The notes below the pieces were generated by a model. It was not told the DNA's origin. It ran no database searches and saw nothing but the letters and a program-made list of their open reading frames with translations. This document shows positions 18,292-28,148 of a DNA stretch of 64,000 nucleotides, in pieces; position 1 is the first letter of the stretch, and the number at the start of each line of letters is the position of its first letter. Location: positions 109,168 to 173,167 of the forward strand of contig JBAXAO010000001.1 of NCBI GenBank assembly GCA_037142435.1, in the 5' to 3' direction. This DNA is from CAIMZW01 sp037142435. GTDB taxonomy: Bacteria; Actinomycetota; Actinomycetes; Nanopelagicales; Nanopelagicaceae. Position numbers and translations under genes: made by a program.

Positions 18292-19650
18292 TTGAGTCCC
18301 TCACAAATTGCAGTAAATGACATTGGTTCAGCAGAAGATTTTCTAGCCGCTATCGAAGGCACCATCAAGAATTTTAATGATGGAGATTTAGTTTCCGGAA
18401 TCGTCGTTCAAGTAGACCGCGAAGAGGTCCTTCTCGACATTGGTTACAAAACCGAAGGTGTAATTCCTTCTCGCGAACTCTCCATCCGCCACGACATCGA
18501 TCCATCTGAGATCGTCAAAGTTGGCGACCGAGTTGAGGCTCTCGTTCTTCAAAAAGAAGATAAAGAAGGTCGTTTAATTCTCTCCAAGAAGCGTGCTCAG
18601 TACGAGCGTGCCTGGGGCGAAATCGAAGGCAAGAAGGAACGCGACGAAGTCGTTACCGGAACTGTCATCGAAGTTGTTAAGGGCGGCTTGATCGTTGATA
18701 TCGGTCTTCGCGGCTTCCTACCAGCATCATTGGTTGAAATGCGTCGCGTCCGTGACTTGACTCCATACATTGGCAAGCAGGTCGAAGCTCGCATCATCGA
18801 ACTCGATAAGAACCGAAACAACGTTGTTCTATCTCGTCGTGCATACCTCGAGCAGACCCAATCCGAATCTCGCACCACTTTCTTGAACCAACTCCTCAAG
18901 GGTCAGGTTCGGTCCGGTGTGGTCTCATCCATCGTTAACTTTGGTGCATTCGTTGACCTCGGCGGCGTTGATGGTTTGGTTCACGTCTCTGAGCTTTCTT
19001 GGAAGCACATCGATCATCCAAGTGAAGTTGTCGAAGTGGGCGATGAAGTAACCGTTGAAGTTCTCGAAGTAGATTTCGAGCGCGAGCGCGTTTCCTTGTC
19101 TCTTAAGGCAACCCAGGAAGATCCATGGCAGGCATTTGCCCGCACTCACACCATCAACCAAGTTGTTCCTGGTGAAGTTACCAAGCTCGTACCATTCGGC
19201 GCATTCGTTCGCGTCTTTGAAGGTATCGAAGGTTTGGTTCACATCTCCGAGTTGGCCGAGCGCCATGTCGAGATCCCAGAGCAGGTTGTTCAGGTTGGGG
19301 ACGAACTCTTCGTCAAGATCATCGACATCGATCTCGAGCGTCGTCGTATCTCCCTTTCCCTCAAGCAAGCTAACGAAGGCCACGAAGTTGAGATCGAAGC
19401 ATTCGATCCCACCCAATACGGCATGCCAGCGCGTTACGACGCTGAAGGCAACTTCATCTACCCAGAAGGATTCGACTCCGATTCCCAAGAGTGGAAGCCT
19501 GGCTTTGAAGCAGAGCGCGAAGCATGGGAGCGTCAGTACGCTGAAGCTCAATCCCGCTTCCTTGCTCACAAGAAGCAGAAGGAAGAAGCCAAGGCTGCAG
19601 ATGCTGCTGCCGAAGTTGCCCCTGAAGTTGTTGAAGAGGCCGCTGAATAA
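18292..19650 (+). CDS. rpsA: 30S ribosomal protein S1
   Basis: 452 residues, the usual actinobacterial length, with four S1 RNA-binding repeats (about residues 33-105, 121-186, 203-275 and 290-362) and an acidic, low-complexity tail rich in Glu and Ala. S1 helps the 30S subunit capture mRNA. The start is TTG at 18292, giving SPSQIAVNDIGS, which aligns with the usual N-terminus; GGAG is at 18284-18287 and no in-frame ATG lies nearby. A strong promoter lies upstream and a textbook terminator follows, so it is a single-gene unit. Since many genes here seem leaderless, S1 may matter mainly for the genes that keep a ribosome site. Confidence 0.97.
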   Translation: MSPSQIAVNDIGSAEDFLAAIEGTIKNFNDGDLVSGIVVQVDREEVLLDIGYKTEGVIPSRELSIRHDIDPSEIVKVGDRVEALVLQKEDKEGRLILSKKRAQYERAWGEIEGKKERDEVVTGTVIEVVKGGLIVDIGLRGFLPASLVEMRRVRDLTPYIGKQVEARIIELDKNRNNVVLSRRAYLEQTQSESRTTFLNQLLKGQVRSGVVSSIVNFGAFVDLGGVDGLVHVSELSWKHIDHPSEVVEVGDEVTVEVLEVDFERERVSLSLKATQEDPWQAFARTHTINQVVPGEVTKLVPFGAFVRVFEGIEGLVHISELAERHVEIPEQVVQVGDELFVKIIDIDLERRRISLSLKQANEGHEVEIEAFDPTQYGMPARYDAEGNFIYPEGFDSDSQEWKPGFEAEREAWERQYAEAQSRFLAHKKQKEEAKAADAAAEVAPEVVEEAAE

Positions 19651-19671
19651 AGCGCCTTCCATCCTAGAGTT

Positions 19672-19702
19672 AAGGGTCCTGACTTCGGTCGGGACCCTTT
19701 TC
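19672..19702 (+). terminator. Intrinsic terminator of rpsA
   Basis: AAGGGTCC (19672-19679) pairs with GGACCCTT (19692-19699), and the stem continues through a T-G pair and GAC/GTC to a TTCG tetraloop. The right arm runs into TTTTC. This is the clearest terminator in the window. Confidence 0.9.
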
Positions 19703-19764
19703 ATTTGCCCCGACTCTGGCTTTTCTCCAGAAATTTGGCAGGGCGTTCTGTCAGTTCGGGTAGG

Positions 19765-19770
19765 TAGGCT
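19765..19770 (+). promoter_or_regulatory. -10 element of coaE
   Basis: TAGGCT lies six bases before the GTG start of coaE. It sits just after the rpsA terminator, where a new promoter is needed. The -35 is weak. Confidence 0.5.
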
Positions 19771-19776
19771 GAGCGG

Positions 19777-20376
19777 GTGTTATTAGTAGCGCTCACCGGT
19801 GGAATTGGCTCGGGCAAGTCGCTGGCTGGCGACTTCTTTGAAGAGCTCGGGGCAATCGTGGTTGATTCCGACCAACTGGCTCGCGATGTGGTCGAGCGCG
19901 GCACCGAAGGATTCGATGAGATCGTTGCCCGCTTTGGTGACCAGATCCTTAAAGACGGTCTGCTCGATCGCCGCAAACTGGGCGAGATTGTCTTCGCCGA
20001 TCCAGCCGCTCGGGCAGATTTAGAAGCAATAACTCACCCACGAATTCGTCTGGCACTGCAAGAGGTCATCGATGCCGCTCCCGAAGATGGCGTAGTGATC
20101 AACCAAATTCCACTCTTGGTCGAGACCGGTGGGCGAGATCGATTTGATTTCATCATTGCCATCATCGCTGATGAAAGCATCCGTACTTCGCGCTTGCTCG
20201 AACGTGGCCTCAAAGGCTACGAGATCGCTGCCCGTATCAAAGCTCAGGCCACCGATGATGACCGCAAAGCCATCGCAGATTTTCTTATTCACAACGATGG
20301 CGATCACGATCATCTACTCCGCCAAGTCGAAAATCTATGGGATGAAGTACTTCTTCCTCGAGCACGGGGAAAGTAG
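19777..20376 (+). CDS. coaE: Dephospho-CoA kinase
   Basis: 199 residues. Phosphorylates dephospho-CoA at the ribose 3'-OH, the last step of coenzyme A synthesis. The P-loop GGIGSGKS is at residues 8-15, followed by the family motifs VDSDQLARDVVE and HPRIR, and the lid region RLLERGLKGYEIAARIKAQ. The GTG at 19777 is chosen because it directly precedes the first beta strand and has a -10 hexamer six bases upstream. The stop TAG shares its last base with the GTG of uvrB, so the genes are translationally coupled. Some actinobacterial CoaE proteins carry an extra C-terminal domain; this one does not. Confidence 0.95.
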   Translation: MLLVALTGGIGSGKSLAGDFFEELGAIVVDSDQLARDVVERGTEGFDEIVARFGDQILKDGLLDRRKLGEIVFADPAARADLEAITHPRIRLALQEVIDAAPEDGVVINQIPLLVETGGRDRFDFIIAIIADESIRTSRLLERGLKGYEIAARIKAQATDDDRKAIADFLIHNDGDHDHLLRQVENLWDEVLLPRARGK

Positions 20377-22460
20377 TGCGCCCAGTCACCGACCTCGAGC
20401 GCAAGGTCAATCCTTTTCAAGTCATCAGCGACTATGTTCCATCCGGTGATCAGCCTGCTGCTATTGAAGAGCTCTCTCGGCGAATAAACGCCGGCGAATC
20501 CGACGTAGTTCTCCTTGGTGCAACCGGTACTGGTAAATCTGCGACTACTGCCTGGCTTATTGAAAAGCTGCAACGACCGACCTTGGTTCTAGCCCCGAAC
20601 AAAACTCTCGCCGCACAGTTGGCAAATGAGTTCAAGGAGTTACTTCCCAACAACGCCGTCGAATATTTTGTTTCCTACTACGACTACTACCAACCAGAAG
20701 CCTATGTTCCTCAGACTGACACTTTCATTGAAAAAGATAGCGCGGTCAATAGCGAAGTCGAGCGCCTGCGCCACTCCGCCACCAATTCGCTGCTGACCAG
20801 ACGTGATGTCATCGTCGTGGCGACGGTTTCCTGTATTTATGGTTTAGGTACGCCACAAGAATACGTCGATCGCATGATTCGCCTCAAAGTGGGAGATGTC
20901 ATCGAGCGCAATCAACTTTTGCGCAAGTTTGTCGATATTCAATATAAACGTAATGACATCGCCTTCGAGCGTGGCACCTTTCGCGTTCGTGGTGACACCA
21001 TTGAAATCATCCCAATGTATGAAGAACTCGCTTTGCGCATTGAAATGTTTGGTGACGAGATCGAGCGCATCATGACGCTTCACCCACTCACTGGCGAGAT
21101 AGTGCGTGATGAACAAGAGATGTATGTCTTTCCCGCCAGCCACTATTCGGCCGGACCTGAAACTATGGAACGCGCCATGGCCGCCATCGAGATCGAGATG
21201 GAAGCCAAGGTCACTGAATTTGAGCGTCAAAATAAGTTACTCGAAGCCCAACGCCTGCGCATGCGAACCACCTTTGATCTAGAGATGATGCGCCAATTGG
21301 GTTTCTGCTCGGGTATCGAAAACTACTCTCGCCATATCGATGGTCGTGACGCTGGTTCTGCACCTAACTGTCTGCTGGACTATTTCCCCGAAGATTTCCT
21401 CACCGTCATCGATGAGTCCCACGTAACTGTTCCTCAAATCGGGGCGATGCATGAAGGCGATGCTTCTCGTAAAAGAACCCTGGTCGAGCATGGTTTTCGA
21501 CTTCCTAGCGCTATGGACAATCGTCCGCTGCGCTTCGATGAATTCCTAGGCCGTAAAGGTCAGACGGTGTATCTCTCGGCCACGCCAGGTAAATACGAAA
21601 TGGCCAAGGTCGAAGGCGATGTGGTCGAACAAGTCATCCGCCCAACCGGATTGATTGACCCACAAATTGTGCTCAAACCTATCAAGGGCCAGATCGATGA
21701 TCTCTTAGGTGAAATCCGCAAGCGCGCCGAGAAGAATGAGCGCGTTCTCGTCACGACTCTCACCAAGAAAATGTCGGAAGATCTGACCGACTACTTGCTT
21801 GGTCTAGGTGTCAAAGTTCGTTATCTCCACTCTGAAGTTGATACCTTGCGTCGCGTTGAACTTTTGCGCGAACTCCGTTCGGGGGAGTACGACGTCCTCA
21901 TCGGCATCAACCTATTACGTGAAGGACTTGACCTACCCGAAGTTTCCCTCGTTGCAATTTTGGATGCAGATAAAGAAGGATTCTTGCGCTCTGCAACATC
22001 GCTTATTCAGACTATTGGCCGTGCCGCCCGTAACGTCTCTGGCGAAGTTCACATGTACGCCGATAACCTCACTAAATCCATGGCGCAAGCCATTGATGAA
22101 ACCAATCGCCGCCGCGCCAAGCAGATTGCCTACAACACTGCGCATGGCATCGATCCGCAACCTCTTCGAAAGAAAATCGCCGACATTACCGACCTCATCA
22201 GTCGCGAAGTCGAGGACACTGAAGAGCTTTCGCATTCTCATAATCGCAATAGCCGCTCTCCCAAGGCTGTTGCTATCGGAGTCCACGCCAAGGAACTCGC
22301 TTCTCTGCCAAGACAAGAGCTCCTGGCTCTCATAGAATCCCTCACGGATCAGATGCGATCTTCGGCTGCAGATTTACAGTTCGAACTTGCCGCCAGATTG
22401 CGCGATGAAATTCGTGAATTAAAGCGCGAACTTAGGGGAATGGAAGAGGCCGGCACGTGA
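20376..22460 (+). CDS. uvrB: Excinuclease ABC subunit B
   Basis: 694 residues. UvrB verifies DNA damage delivered by UvrA and then recruits UvrC for incision. Walker A GATGTGKS is at residues 48-55, the beta-hairpin region (YYDYYQPEAY) is intact, helicase motifs DESHVT and TIGRAARN are present, and a C-terminal UVR motif (LQFELAARLRDEIRELK) binds UvrC. The GTG start shares one base with the coaE stop. The C-terminus overlaps uvrA by 4 bp (GTGA). The uvrB-uvrA-uvrC order in one run allows coordinated expression. No LexA-type box was noticed upstream. Confidence 0.97.
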   Translation: MRPVTDLERKVNPFQVISDYVPSGDQPAAIEELSRRINAGESDVVLLGATGTGKSATTAWLIEKLQRPTLVLAPNKTLAAQLANEFKELLPNNAVEYFVSYYDYYQPEAYVPQTDTFIEKDSAVNSEVERLRHSATNSLLTRRDVIVVATVSCIYGLGTPQEYVDRMIRLKVGDVIERNQLLRKFVDIQYKRNDIAFERGTFRVRGDTIEIIPMYEELALRIEMFGDEIERIMTLHPLTGEIVRDEQEMYVFPASHYSAGPETMERAMAAIEIEMEAKVTEFERQNKLLEAQRLRMRTTFDLEMMRQLGFCSGIENYSRHIDGRDAGSAPNCLLDYFPEDFLTVIDESHVTVPQIGAMHEGDASRKRTLVEHGFRLPSAMDNRPLRFDEFLGRKGQTVYLSATPGKYEMAKVEGDVVEQVIRPTGLIDPQIVLKPIKGQIDDLLGEIRKRAEKNERVLVTTLTKKMSEDLTDYLLGLGVKVRYLHSEVDTLRRVELLRELRSGEYDVLIGINLLREGLDLPEVSLVAILDADKEGFLRSATSLIQTIGRAARNVSGEVHMYADNLTKSMAQAIDETNRRRAKQIAYNTAHGIDPQPLRKKIADITDLISREVEDTEELSHSHNRNSRSPKAVAIGVHAKELASLPRQELLALIESLTDQMRSSAADLQFELAARLRDEIRELKRELRGMEEAGT

Positions 22461-25309
22461 CGTCAGACCGCTTAATAATTCGAGGTGCGCGCGAGCACAA
22501 TCTCAAGAATGTCTCACTGGATCTGCCTCGAAATGCGCTGATTGTTTTCACTGGCCTTTCCGGATCCGGAAAATCTTCCCTAGCATTCGACACCATCTTT
22601 GCTGAGGGCCAGCGCCGTTATGTCGAGTCTCTCTCTGCCTATGCCCGCCAATTTCTGGGCCAAATGGATAAGCCAGATGTGGACTTTATCGAAGGTCTTT
22701 CTCCAGCAGTTTCCATTGATCAAAAATCCACCAATCGAAATCCCAGGTCCACCGTCGGAACCATCACCGAGGTGTATGACTACTTGCGCCTACTCTTTGC
22801 CCGTGCCGGTCGTCCACATTGCCCCAACTGTGGCAAAGCAATTGCCAAGCAAACTCCACAAAATATCGTGGACCAGATCTTGGAGATGCCGGCGACTACC
22901 AGGTTTCAAGTCCTGGCTCCAGTCGTTCGTGCCCGCAAAGGTGAATTTGTGGACCTCTTTAAAGAGTTCACTATCCAGGGGTTTTCCAGAGCTCGCGTTG
23001 ATGGCGTGGTGTATCAATTAACCGAAGTCCCCAAACTTAAAAAGCAAGAGAAGCACACCATCGAGGTTGTCGTTGATCGCCTCAACGCCAAAGCCGAATC
23101 CAAGACTCGACTCACCGATTCCATCGAAACCGCCCTGCGCCTAGCCAGTGGTCTCGTGGTTCTTGATTTCGTAGATATGAAAGAGGGCGCCGAGGGCAAA
23201 GAGCGCACCTACAGCGAACATATGGCCTGCCACGATTGTGGACTTTCTTTCGAAGAACTCGAGCCGCGCTCATTCTCCTTTAACTCACCCTTTGGCGCCT
23301 GCACCGAATGTTCCGGAATCGGAACGCGTCTGGAAGTCGATGAAGAACTCATTATTCCGGACGACTCCATATCGATTAATGAAGGTGCGATCGCGCCTTG
23401 GTCTTCGGGTCATTTCGCCGAATATTTCACCCGCTTGCTAGAAGGCCTCTCAGAGGACCTTAAATTTTCTTTGGACAATCCATGGAAGAAGCTTTCGGTC
23501 AAAGCCAAGAGCGCAATTCTGCATGGTTACGATTATGAAGTTCATGTGAAGTACAAGAACAGGTATGGCCGAGTTCGCAACTACTCCACCGGATTTGAAG
23601 GTGTCGTTCCTTTTATTCATCGCAAGCATGGCGAAACCGATAGCGATTACAGCCGTGAAAAGTACGAGTCCTACATGCGCGAAATTCCCTGCCCGGTCTG
23701 TAAAGGAGCTCGGCTGAAACCAGAAGTTCTAGCCGTAACTCTGGGAGGCAAGAGCATCGCTCAAATTTGCCAACTTTCCATCTCCGAATGCGCCGCTTTC
23801 TTGCAGAAGATTTCGCTTAATACCCGCGAACGCCAAATAGCCGAGCGAGTATTAAAGGAAGTTCATGCGCGCATGGGCTTCCTGCTGGACGTGGGCTTGG
23901 ACTATCTCTCCCTCGAGCGACCAGCTGCAACGCTCTCCGGCGGAGAAGCTCAGCGCATTCGATTGGCAACACAAATTGGCTCCGGCTTGGTGGGAGTGCT
24001 CTATGTATTGGATGAGCCCAGTATCGGCTTGCACCAACGCGATAACCGCAAATTAATCGAAACTCTGACGCGGTTGCGAGATATGGGTAATACCTTGATT
24101 GTCGTCGAGCACGATGAGGACACGATTCGTACCGCCGATTGGATTGTCGATATCGGCCCTGGCGCAGGCGAACACGGGGGACATGTGGTCTCCTCTGGTG
24201 ATTACCAAGCACTGATCGATGCCCCTACATCTATCACTGGCGCCTATCTCTCTGGCCGGAGCAAGATCGATATCCCTGAGGTGCGCAGACCTTTGGCCAA
24301 AGGTCGTTCCATTACCGTGAAGGCAGCTCGCGAAAATAACCTGCAAAATATCGATGTGACTTTCCCGCTTGGCGCCTTTGTGGCGGTCACCGGTGTTAGC
24401 GGTTCCGGCAAGTCCACTTTAGTTAACGATATTTTGTACGCTACCTTGGCAAACAAGCTCAATGGCGCACGAATCGTGCCGGGTCGCCATCGCACAGTTA
24501 CTGGTCTGGATCAACTCGACAAAGTCGTTCACGTCGACCAATCTCCGATTGGTCGAACTCCGCGTTCCAACCCCGCCACTTACACCGGCGTCTTCGACAA
24601 AATCCGAGCTCTCTTTGCCGAGACTACCGAGGCCAAAATTCGCGGATACCAACAAGGCCGCTTCTCCTTTAACGTTAAAGGTGGCCGCTGCGAAAACTGC
24701 GCCGGTGACGGAACCATCACTATTGAAATGAACTTTCTTCCCGATGTCTATGTGCCGTGCGAGATCTGTCATGGTGCGCGCTATAACCGCGAGACTCTAG
24801 AAGTTCACTACAAAGGTAAAACCATTGCCGAAGTACTTAATATGCCGATTGAAGAAGCCAGCCACTTCTTCGAATCCGTTCCTGCTATCGCCAGATATCT
24901 CAAGACCCTGAACGATGTGGGCTTGGGATACGTCCGCTTGGGCCAATCGGCCCCAACTCTGTCGGGCGGTGAAGCGCAGCGCGTTAAATTGGCAACTGAA
25001 CTTCAACGTCGTTCTACCGGTCGCACAATTTATGTTCTGGATGAACCAACCACAGGTCTTCACTTTGAAGATGTACGAAAACTTCTCATTGTGCTCAACC
25101 GACTTGTTGATACCGGCAACACGGTAATCGTTATTGAACATAATCTCGACGTCATTAAATCGGCAGATTGGGTCATAGACCTTGGTCCTGAAGGTGGTTC
25201 TGGTGGGGGGTTGGTTGTCGCCGAAGGAACTCCCGAAGAAGTCGCCAAAAATCCAGCAAGTTATACGGGTACCTACTTAGCCGAAGTCCTGGAAGGTGTT
25301 CGGGTCTAA
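22457..25309 (+). CDS. uvrA: Excinuclease ABC subunit A
   Basis: 950 residues, the usual length. This damage-recognition ATPase has two ABC modules. The first Walker A is GLSGSGKSS (from residue 33) and the second GVSGSGKST (from residue 646). Both signatures (LSGGEAQRI and LSGGEAQRV) and both Walker B sequences (YVLDEPSIGLH and YVLDEPTTGLH) are intact. Zinc-binding pairs are seen in CPNCG, in CHDCG with CTECSG, and in CENCAG with CEICHG. The GTG start lies in the overlap with the uvrB stop. It ends 15 bp before uvrC. Confidence 0.97.
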   Translation: MTSDRLIIRGAREHNLKNVSLDLPRNALIVFTGLSGSGKSSLAFDTIFAEGQRRYVESLSAYARQFLGQMDKPDVDFIEGLSPAVSIDQKSTNRNPRSTVGTITEVYDYLRLLFARAGRPHCPNCGKAIAKQTPQNIVDQILEMPATTRFQVLAPVVRARKGEFVDLFKEFTIQGFSRARVDGVVYQLTEVPKLKKQEKHTIEVVVDRLNAKAESKTRLTDSIETALRLASGLVVLDFVDMKEGAEGKERTYSEHMACHDCGLSFEELEPRSFSFNSPFGACTECSGIGTRLEVDEELIIPDDSISINEGAIAPWSSGHFAEYFTRLLEGLSEDLKFSLDNPWKKLSVKAKSAILHGYDYEVHVKYKNRYGRVRNYSTGFEGVVPFIHRKHGETDSDYSREKYESYMREIPCPVCKGARLKPEVLAVTLGGKSIAQICQLSISECAAFLQKISLNTRERQIAERVLKEVHARMGFLLDVGLDYLSLERPAATLSGGEAQRIRLATQIGSGLVGVLYVLDEPSIGLHQRDNRKLIETLTRLRDMGNTLIVVEHDEDTIRTADWIVDIGPGAGEHGGHVVSSGDYQALIDAPTSITGAYLSGRSKIDIPEVRRPLAKGRSITVKAARENNLQNIDVTFPLGAFVAVTGVSGSGKSTLVNDILYATLANKLNGARIVPGRHRTVTGLDQLDKVVHVDQSPIGRTPRSNPATYTGVFDKIRALFAETTEAKIRGYQQGRFSFNVKGGRCENCAGDGTITIEMNFLPDVYVPCEICHGARYNRETLEVHYKGKTIAEVLNMPIEEASHFFESVPAIARYLKTLNDVGLGYVRLGQSAPTLSGGEAQRVKLATELQRRSTGRTIYVLDEPTTGLHFEDVRKLLIVLNRLVDTGNTVIVIEHNLDVIKSADWVIDLGPEGGSGGGLVVAEGTPEEVAKNPASYTGTYLAEVLEGVRV

Positions 25310-25324
25310 CCGAGCGAAGTTCTC

Positions 25325-27232
25325 ATGAGCGACCCGCAGAGTTATCGCCCCTCTCATATTCCCACCGATCCTGGGGTGTATCGCTTCTATGACGAGCACG
25401 ATCGGGTTATTTACGTCGGCAAGGCGCGCAATTTGCGTTCTCGGCTGAGTTCCTACTTTCAGAGTAATCTCGCCGAGAAGACTTTTCGAATGGTGCATAC
25501 CGCGGTGCGGGTGGATTGGACCATCGTCAAGACCGAAGTCGACGCTTTGCAATTGCAGTTCACCTGGATCAAATCCGAAAATCCTCGTTTCAACATTCAG
25601 TTCAAAGACGATAAGTCATACCCGTATCTGGCCATTAGTCTCACCAGCGAATATCCCAGGCTCTTCATCTCCCGGGCCAAGAAGCGCCCTGGTGTTAAAT
25701 ACTTTGGTCCTTTTGCTCATGCCTGGGCGCTACGAAGCACTTTTGATGTCCTGCTCAAGATTTATCCGATCCGAAGTTGCAGTGACTCTAATTTTCAACG
25801 TGCCCGGCGCACCAAACGTCAATGTTTATTAGGCGACATCGGTAAATGCGCAGCACCTTGCGTCGAATGGATTAGCAAGGATGATCATTCGCTCCTGGCC
25901 AAGAACCTGGCGAAATTTATTGACTCAAACCCCAATGACATCGCACGTCAGCTCGAAATTGAGATGGGCGAGGCAGCTGGCAACGAAGAATATGAAAAAG
26001 CGGCGAGATTGCGCGACCAGCTAGAAGCGTTGCGAAAAGCTGCCGAATCTAGTCAAACCGCTCTCTCCGAGAACCTTTCTGCCGATGTTCTCTCTGTTCA
26101 TGAAGAAATAACCCATGCGGCGATCTCCATATTCTCCATTCGTGAAGGACGTGTCGTAGGTTCTCGTTCTTGGATTATTGATCGATCCGAGGTTTTAGAA
26201 GAAGAAAGTGTCATCACGGCGGCTTTGCCAAGGATTTACGCCGAGACCGAGATTCCCAGAGAAATTCTGGTTGATCAGCTTCCCGAATACCACGAATCTC
26301 TGGAGAAATTGCTAGAAGCGCAAGCCCAGCATTCAGTGAAGATTTCTCAACCTCACAGGGGCGAGAAGTTTGATTTAATTCAAACCGTTAAACGCAACGC
26401 TTACCAGTCGCTTATTCAATATCTCAGCAAACGTTCCAATGATTCGGCGGTGAGCGGACGGGCGCTCGAGGAAATATCTGAACTCCTGGACCTGGGTGAA
26501 GCACCTTTGCGGATTGAATGTTTCGATATTTCAAATATTCAAGGGACGAACATGGTGGCTTCTATGGTCGTCTTTGAAGATGGCCAACCTAAGAAGAGCG
26601 AGTATCGCAGGTTTGCAATCTCTGACGATCTGCATTTCGACGACACCAGGGCGATGTATCACGTGCTCTCACGTCGGCTTAAACGGTATTTGGCAGAGAA
26701 GGATCTTGATCACGAGGAGATCGCTCTCCAAGGGGGAGCGCGGCCCAAATTTGCCTATCCACCTCAACTAATCGTGGTTGATGGCGGTGCTCCGCAAGTT
26801 GCCGCCGCCCAGGCAGCACTCTCCGATTTAGGAATCACAAATATCGCCCTGTGCGGCTTGGCTAAACGCCTTGAGGAAGTTTGGCTGCCTGACAGCCCAG
26901 ACCCTGTCATATTCCCACGGCACAGCGAAGGTCTTTACCTGTTGCAACGAATTCGCGACGAGGCTCACCGTTTTGCAATTACTTTTCACCGAAGCAAGCG
27001 CTCTCGAGTGATGCTGGAATCCCTACTTGATGAGATTCCGCAACTAGGTGAGATTCGCAGATCTGCCCTGTTGGAACATTTCGGGTCAGTGACCGCTCTG
27101 CGCAAGGCGGATATTGCGCAAATTTCTGCCATCCCTGGCATTGGCGAGAAAATTGCCGCGCTCATTGTGGAGCACCTGCCATCTGCCGAGCCCGGAGTCG
27201 ATCTTCAGACGGGCGAAATTCTAGAAAGGTGA
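25325..27232 (+). CDS. uvrC: Excinuclease ABC subunit C, with altered 3'-incision site
   Basis: 635 residues. UvrC cuts the damaged strand on both sides of a lesion. The GIY-YIG domain (about 14-95) has GVYRFYDE, VIYVGKARNLRSRL and Asn90 in PRFN. The position of the metal-binding catalytic Glu, normally in an ALxLE-x-x-x-IK context, is Gln78 here (ALQLQFTWIK, codon CAG). A UVR motif lies near residues 210-245. The RNase H-like C-terminal nuclease is intact (FDISNIQG, IVVDGGAPQVAAA, RDEAHRFA), as are the HhH repeats. So 5' incision should work, while 3' incision is questionable unless the change is a sequencing error or is compensated. Confidence 0.95.
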   Translation: MSDPQSYRPSHIPTDPGVYRFYDEHDRVIYVGKARNLRSRLSSYFQSNLAEKTFRMVHTAVRVDWTIVKTEVDALQLQFTWIKSENPRFNIQFKDDKSYPYLAISLTSEYPRLFISRAKKRPGVKYFGPFAHAWALRSTFDVLLKIYPIRSCSDSNFQRARRTKRQCLLGDIGKCAAPCVEWISKDDHSLLAKNLAKFIDSNPNDIARQLEIEMGEAAGNEEYEKAARLRDQLEALRKAAESSQTALSENLSADVLSVHEEITHAAISIFSIREGRVVGSRSWIIDRSEVLEEESVITAALPRIYAETEIPREILVDQLPEYHESLEKLLEAQAQHSVKISQPHRGEKFDLIQTVKRNAYQSLIQYLSKRSNDSAVSGRALEEISELLDLGEAPLRIECFDISNIQGTNMVASMVVFEDGQPKKSEYRRFAISDDLHFDDTRAMYHVLSRRLKRYLAEKDLDHEEIALQGGARPKFAYPPQLIVVDGGAPQVAAAQAALSDLGITNIALCGLAKRLEEVWLPDSPDPVIFPRHSEGLYLLQRIRDEAHRFAITFHRSKRSRVMLESLLDEIPQLGEIRRSALLEHFGSVTALRKADIAQISAIPGIGEKIAALIVEHLPSAEPGVDLQTGEILER

Positions 27233-27248
27233 GACAACCATCAGGCTG

Positions 27249-28148
27249 ATGGTGAAAGATGTGACCATGAGTCAGGGGTCAAGTGAAGTCGTTGTTGTAA
27301 CGGGCATGAGTGGCGCTGGTAGATCGACCGTGGCTCATGCCATGGAAGATTTAGGCTGGTATGTAGTGGACAATTTGCCGCCTGCACTTCTCGCCAACTT
27401 GTGTGAAATGGCAGCAGCTTCGGTCACATCTATCGCAGTCGTTATCGATGTTCGCGGACGCCAATTTTTCGATGATCTCAATCGTGCGTTAGCAGCACTC
27501 GCCGAAGAAGGCATTGCTCATCGCGTTCTCTTTGTAGACGCCTCAGATGATGTCTTAGTCCGCCGTTTTGAATCTACCCGGCGCCCACATCCACTGCAGG
27601 GGAATGATCGCATCGTCGATGGAATTGCTAAAGAGCGTGAGCGCTTACGCGAAGTACGATCCGTTGCCGATATTGTGATTGACTCTTCGGCTTTTAATTT
27701 GCACCAGCTCGAACAGAAAGTAACTGATCTCTTCCAAAGTAAAGAGAGCGCTGAACTTCGCGTCAACATTCTCTCTTTTGGATATAAGTACGGAATCCCG
27801 GTCGATGCAGATTTAGTCATGGACTGCCGATTTATTTCAAATCCACATTGGGTGCCAGAACTTCGCCCACTCACTGGGTTGGATCAACCGGTCCGAGAGA
27901 ACGTGCTCAGCACTGACAATGTTCAAGAATTCCTCACCCGCTATCAAGCGGTCTTTGAGACCATGGCCGAGGGTTTCATTCGCGAAGGCCGTAAGTACTT
28001 AACCTTGGCAGTCGGGTGCACCGGCGGAAAACATCGCAGCGTTGCCATTGCTGAAGAATTAGCAAAGCGCCTCAATAGTTCTACACATTCGATCAGCAAA
28101 CGAGTGGAAGCCAGTGCCATTCACCGAGATCTCGGAAGAGAGTTGTGA
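27249..28148 (+). CDS. rapZ: RapZ/YvcJ family nucleotide-binding protein
   Basis: 299 residues from the ATG at 27249; a second in-frame ATG at 27267 would give 293, and neither has a strong ribosome site. A P-loop GMSGAGRST (residues 19-27) and the C-terminal CTGGKHRSVAIAE motif define the family. The E. coli member binds small RNAs controlling glucosamine-6-phosphate synthase; in Gram-positives the role is less clear, and the protein binds nucleotides. It sits in the conserved rapZ-yvcK-whiA string and overlaps yvcK by 4 bp. Confidence 0.93.
   Translation: MVKDVTMSQGSSEVVVVTGMSGAGRSTVAHAMEDLGWYVVDNLPPALLANLCEMAAASVTSIAVVIDVRGRQFFDDLNRALAALAEEGIAHRVLFVDASDDVLVRRFESTRRPHPLQGNDRIVDGIAKERERLREVRSVADIVIDSSAFNLHQLEQKVTDLFQSKESAELRVNILSFGYKYGIPVDADLVMDCRFISNPHWVPELRPLTGLDQPVRENVLSTDNVQEFLTRYQAVFETMAEGFIREGRKYLTLAVGCTGGKHRSVAIAEELAKRLNSSTHSISKRVEASAIHRDLGREL

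Noticed and set aside
18925..19704. 259-codon minus-strand frame opposite rpsA
   Set aside because: It is complementary to conserved S1 repeats and extends across the terminator; it is a codon-bias artefact.
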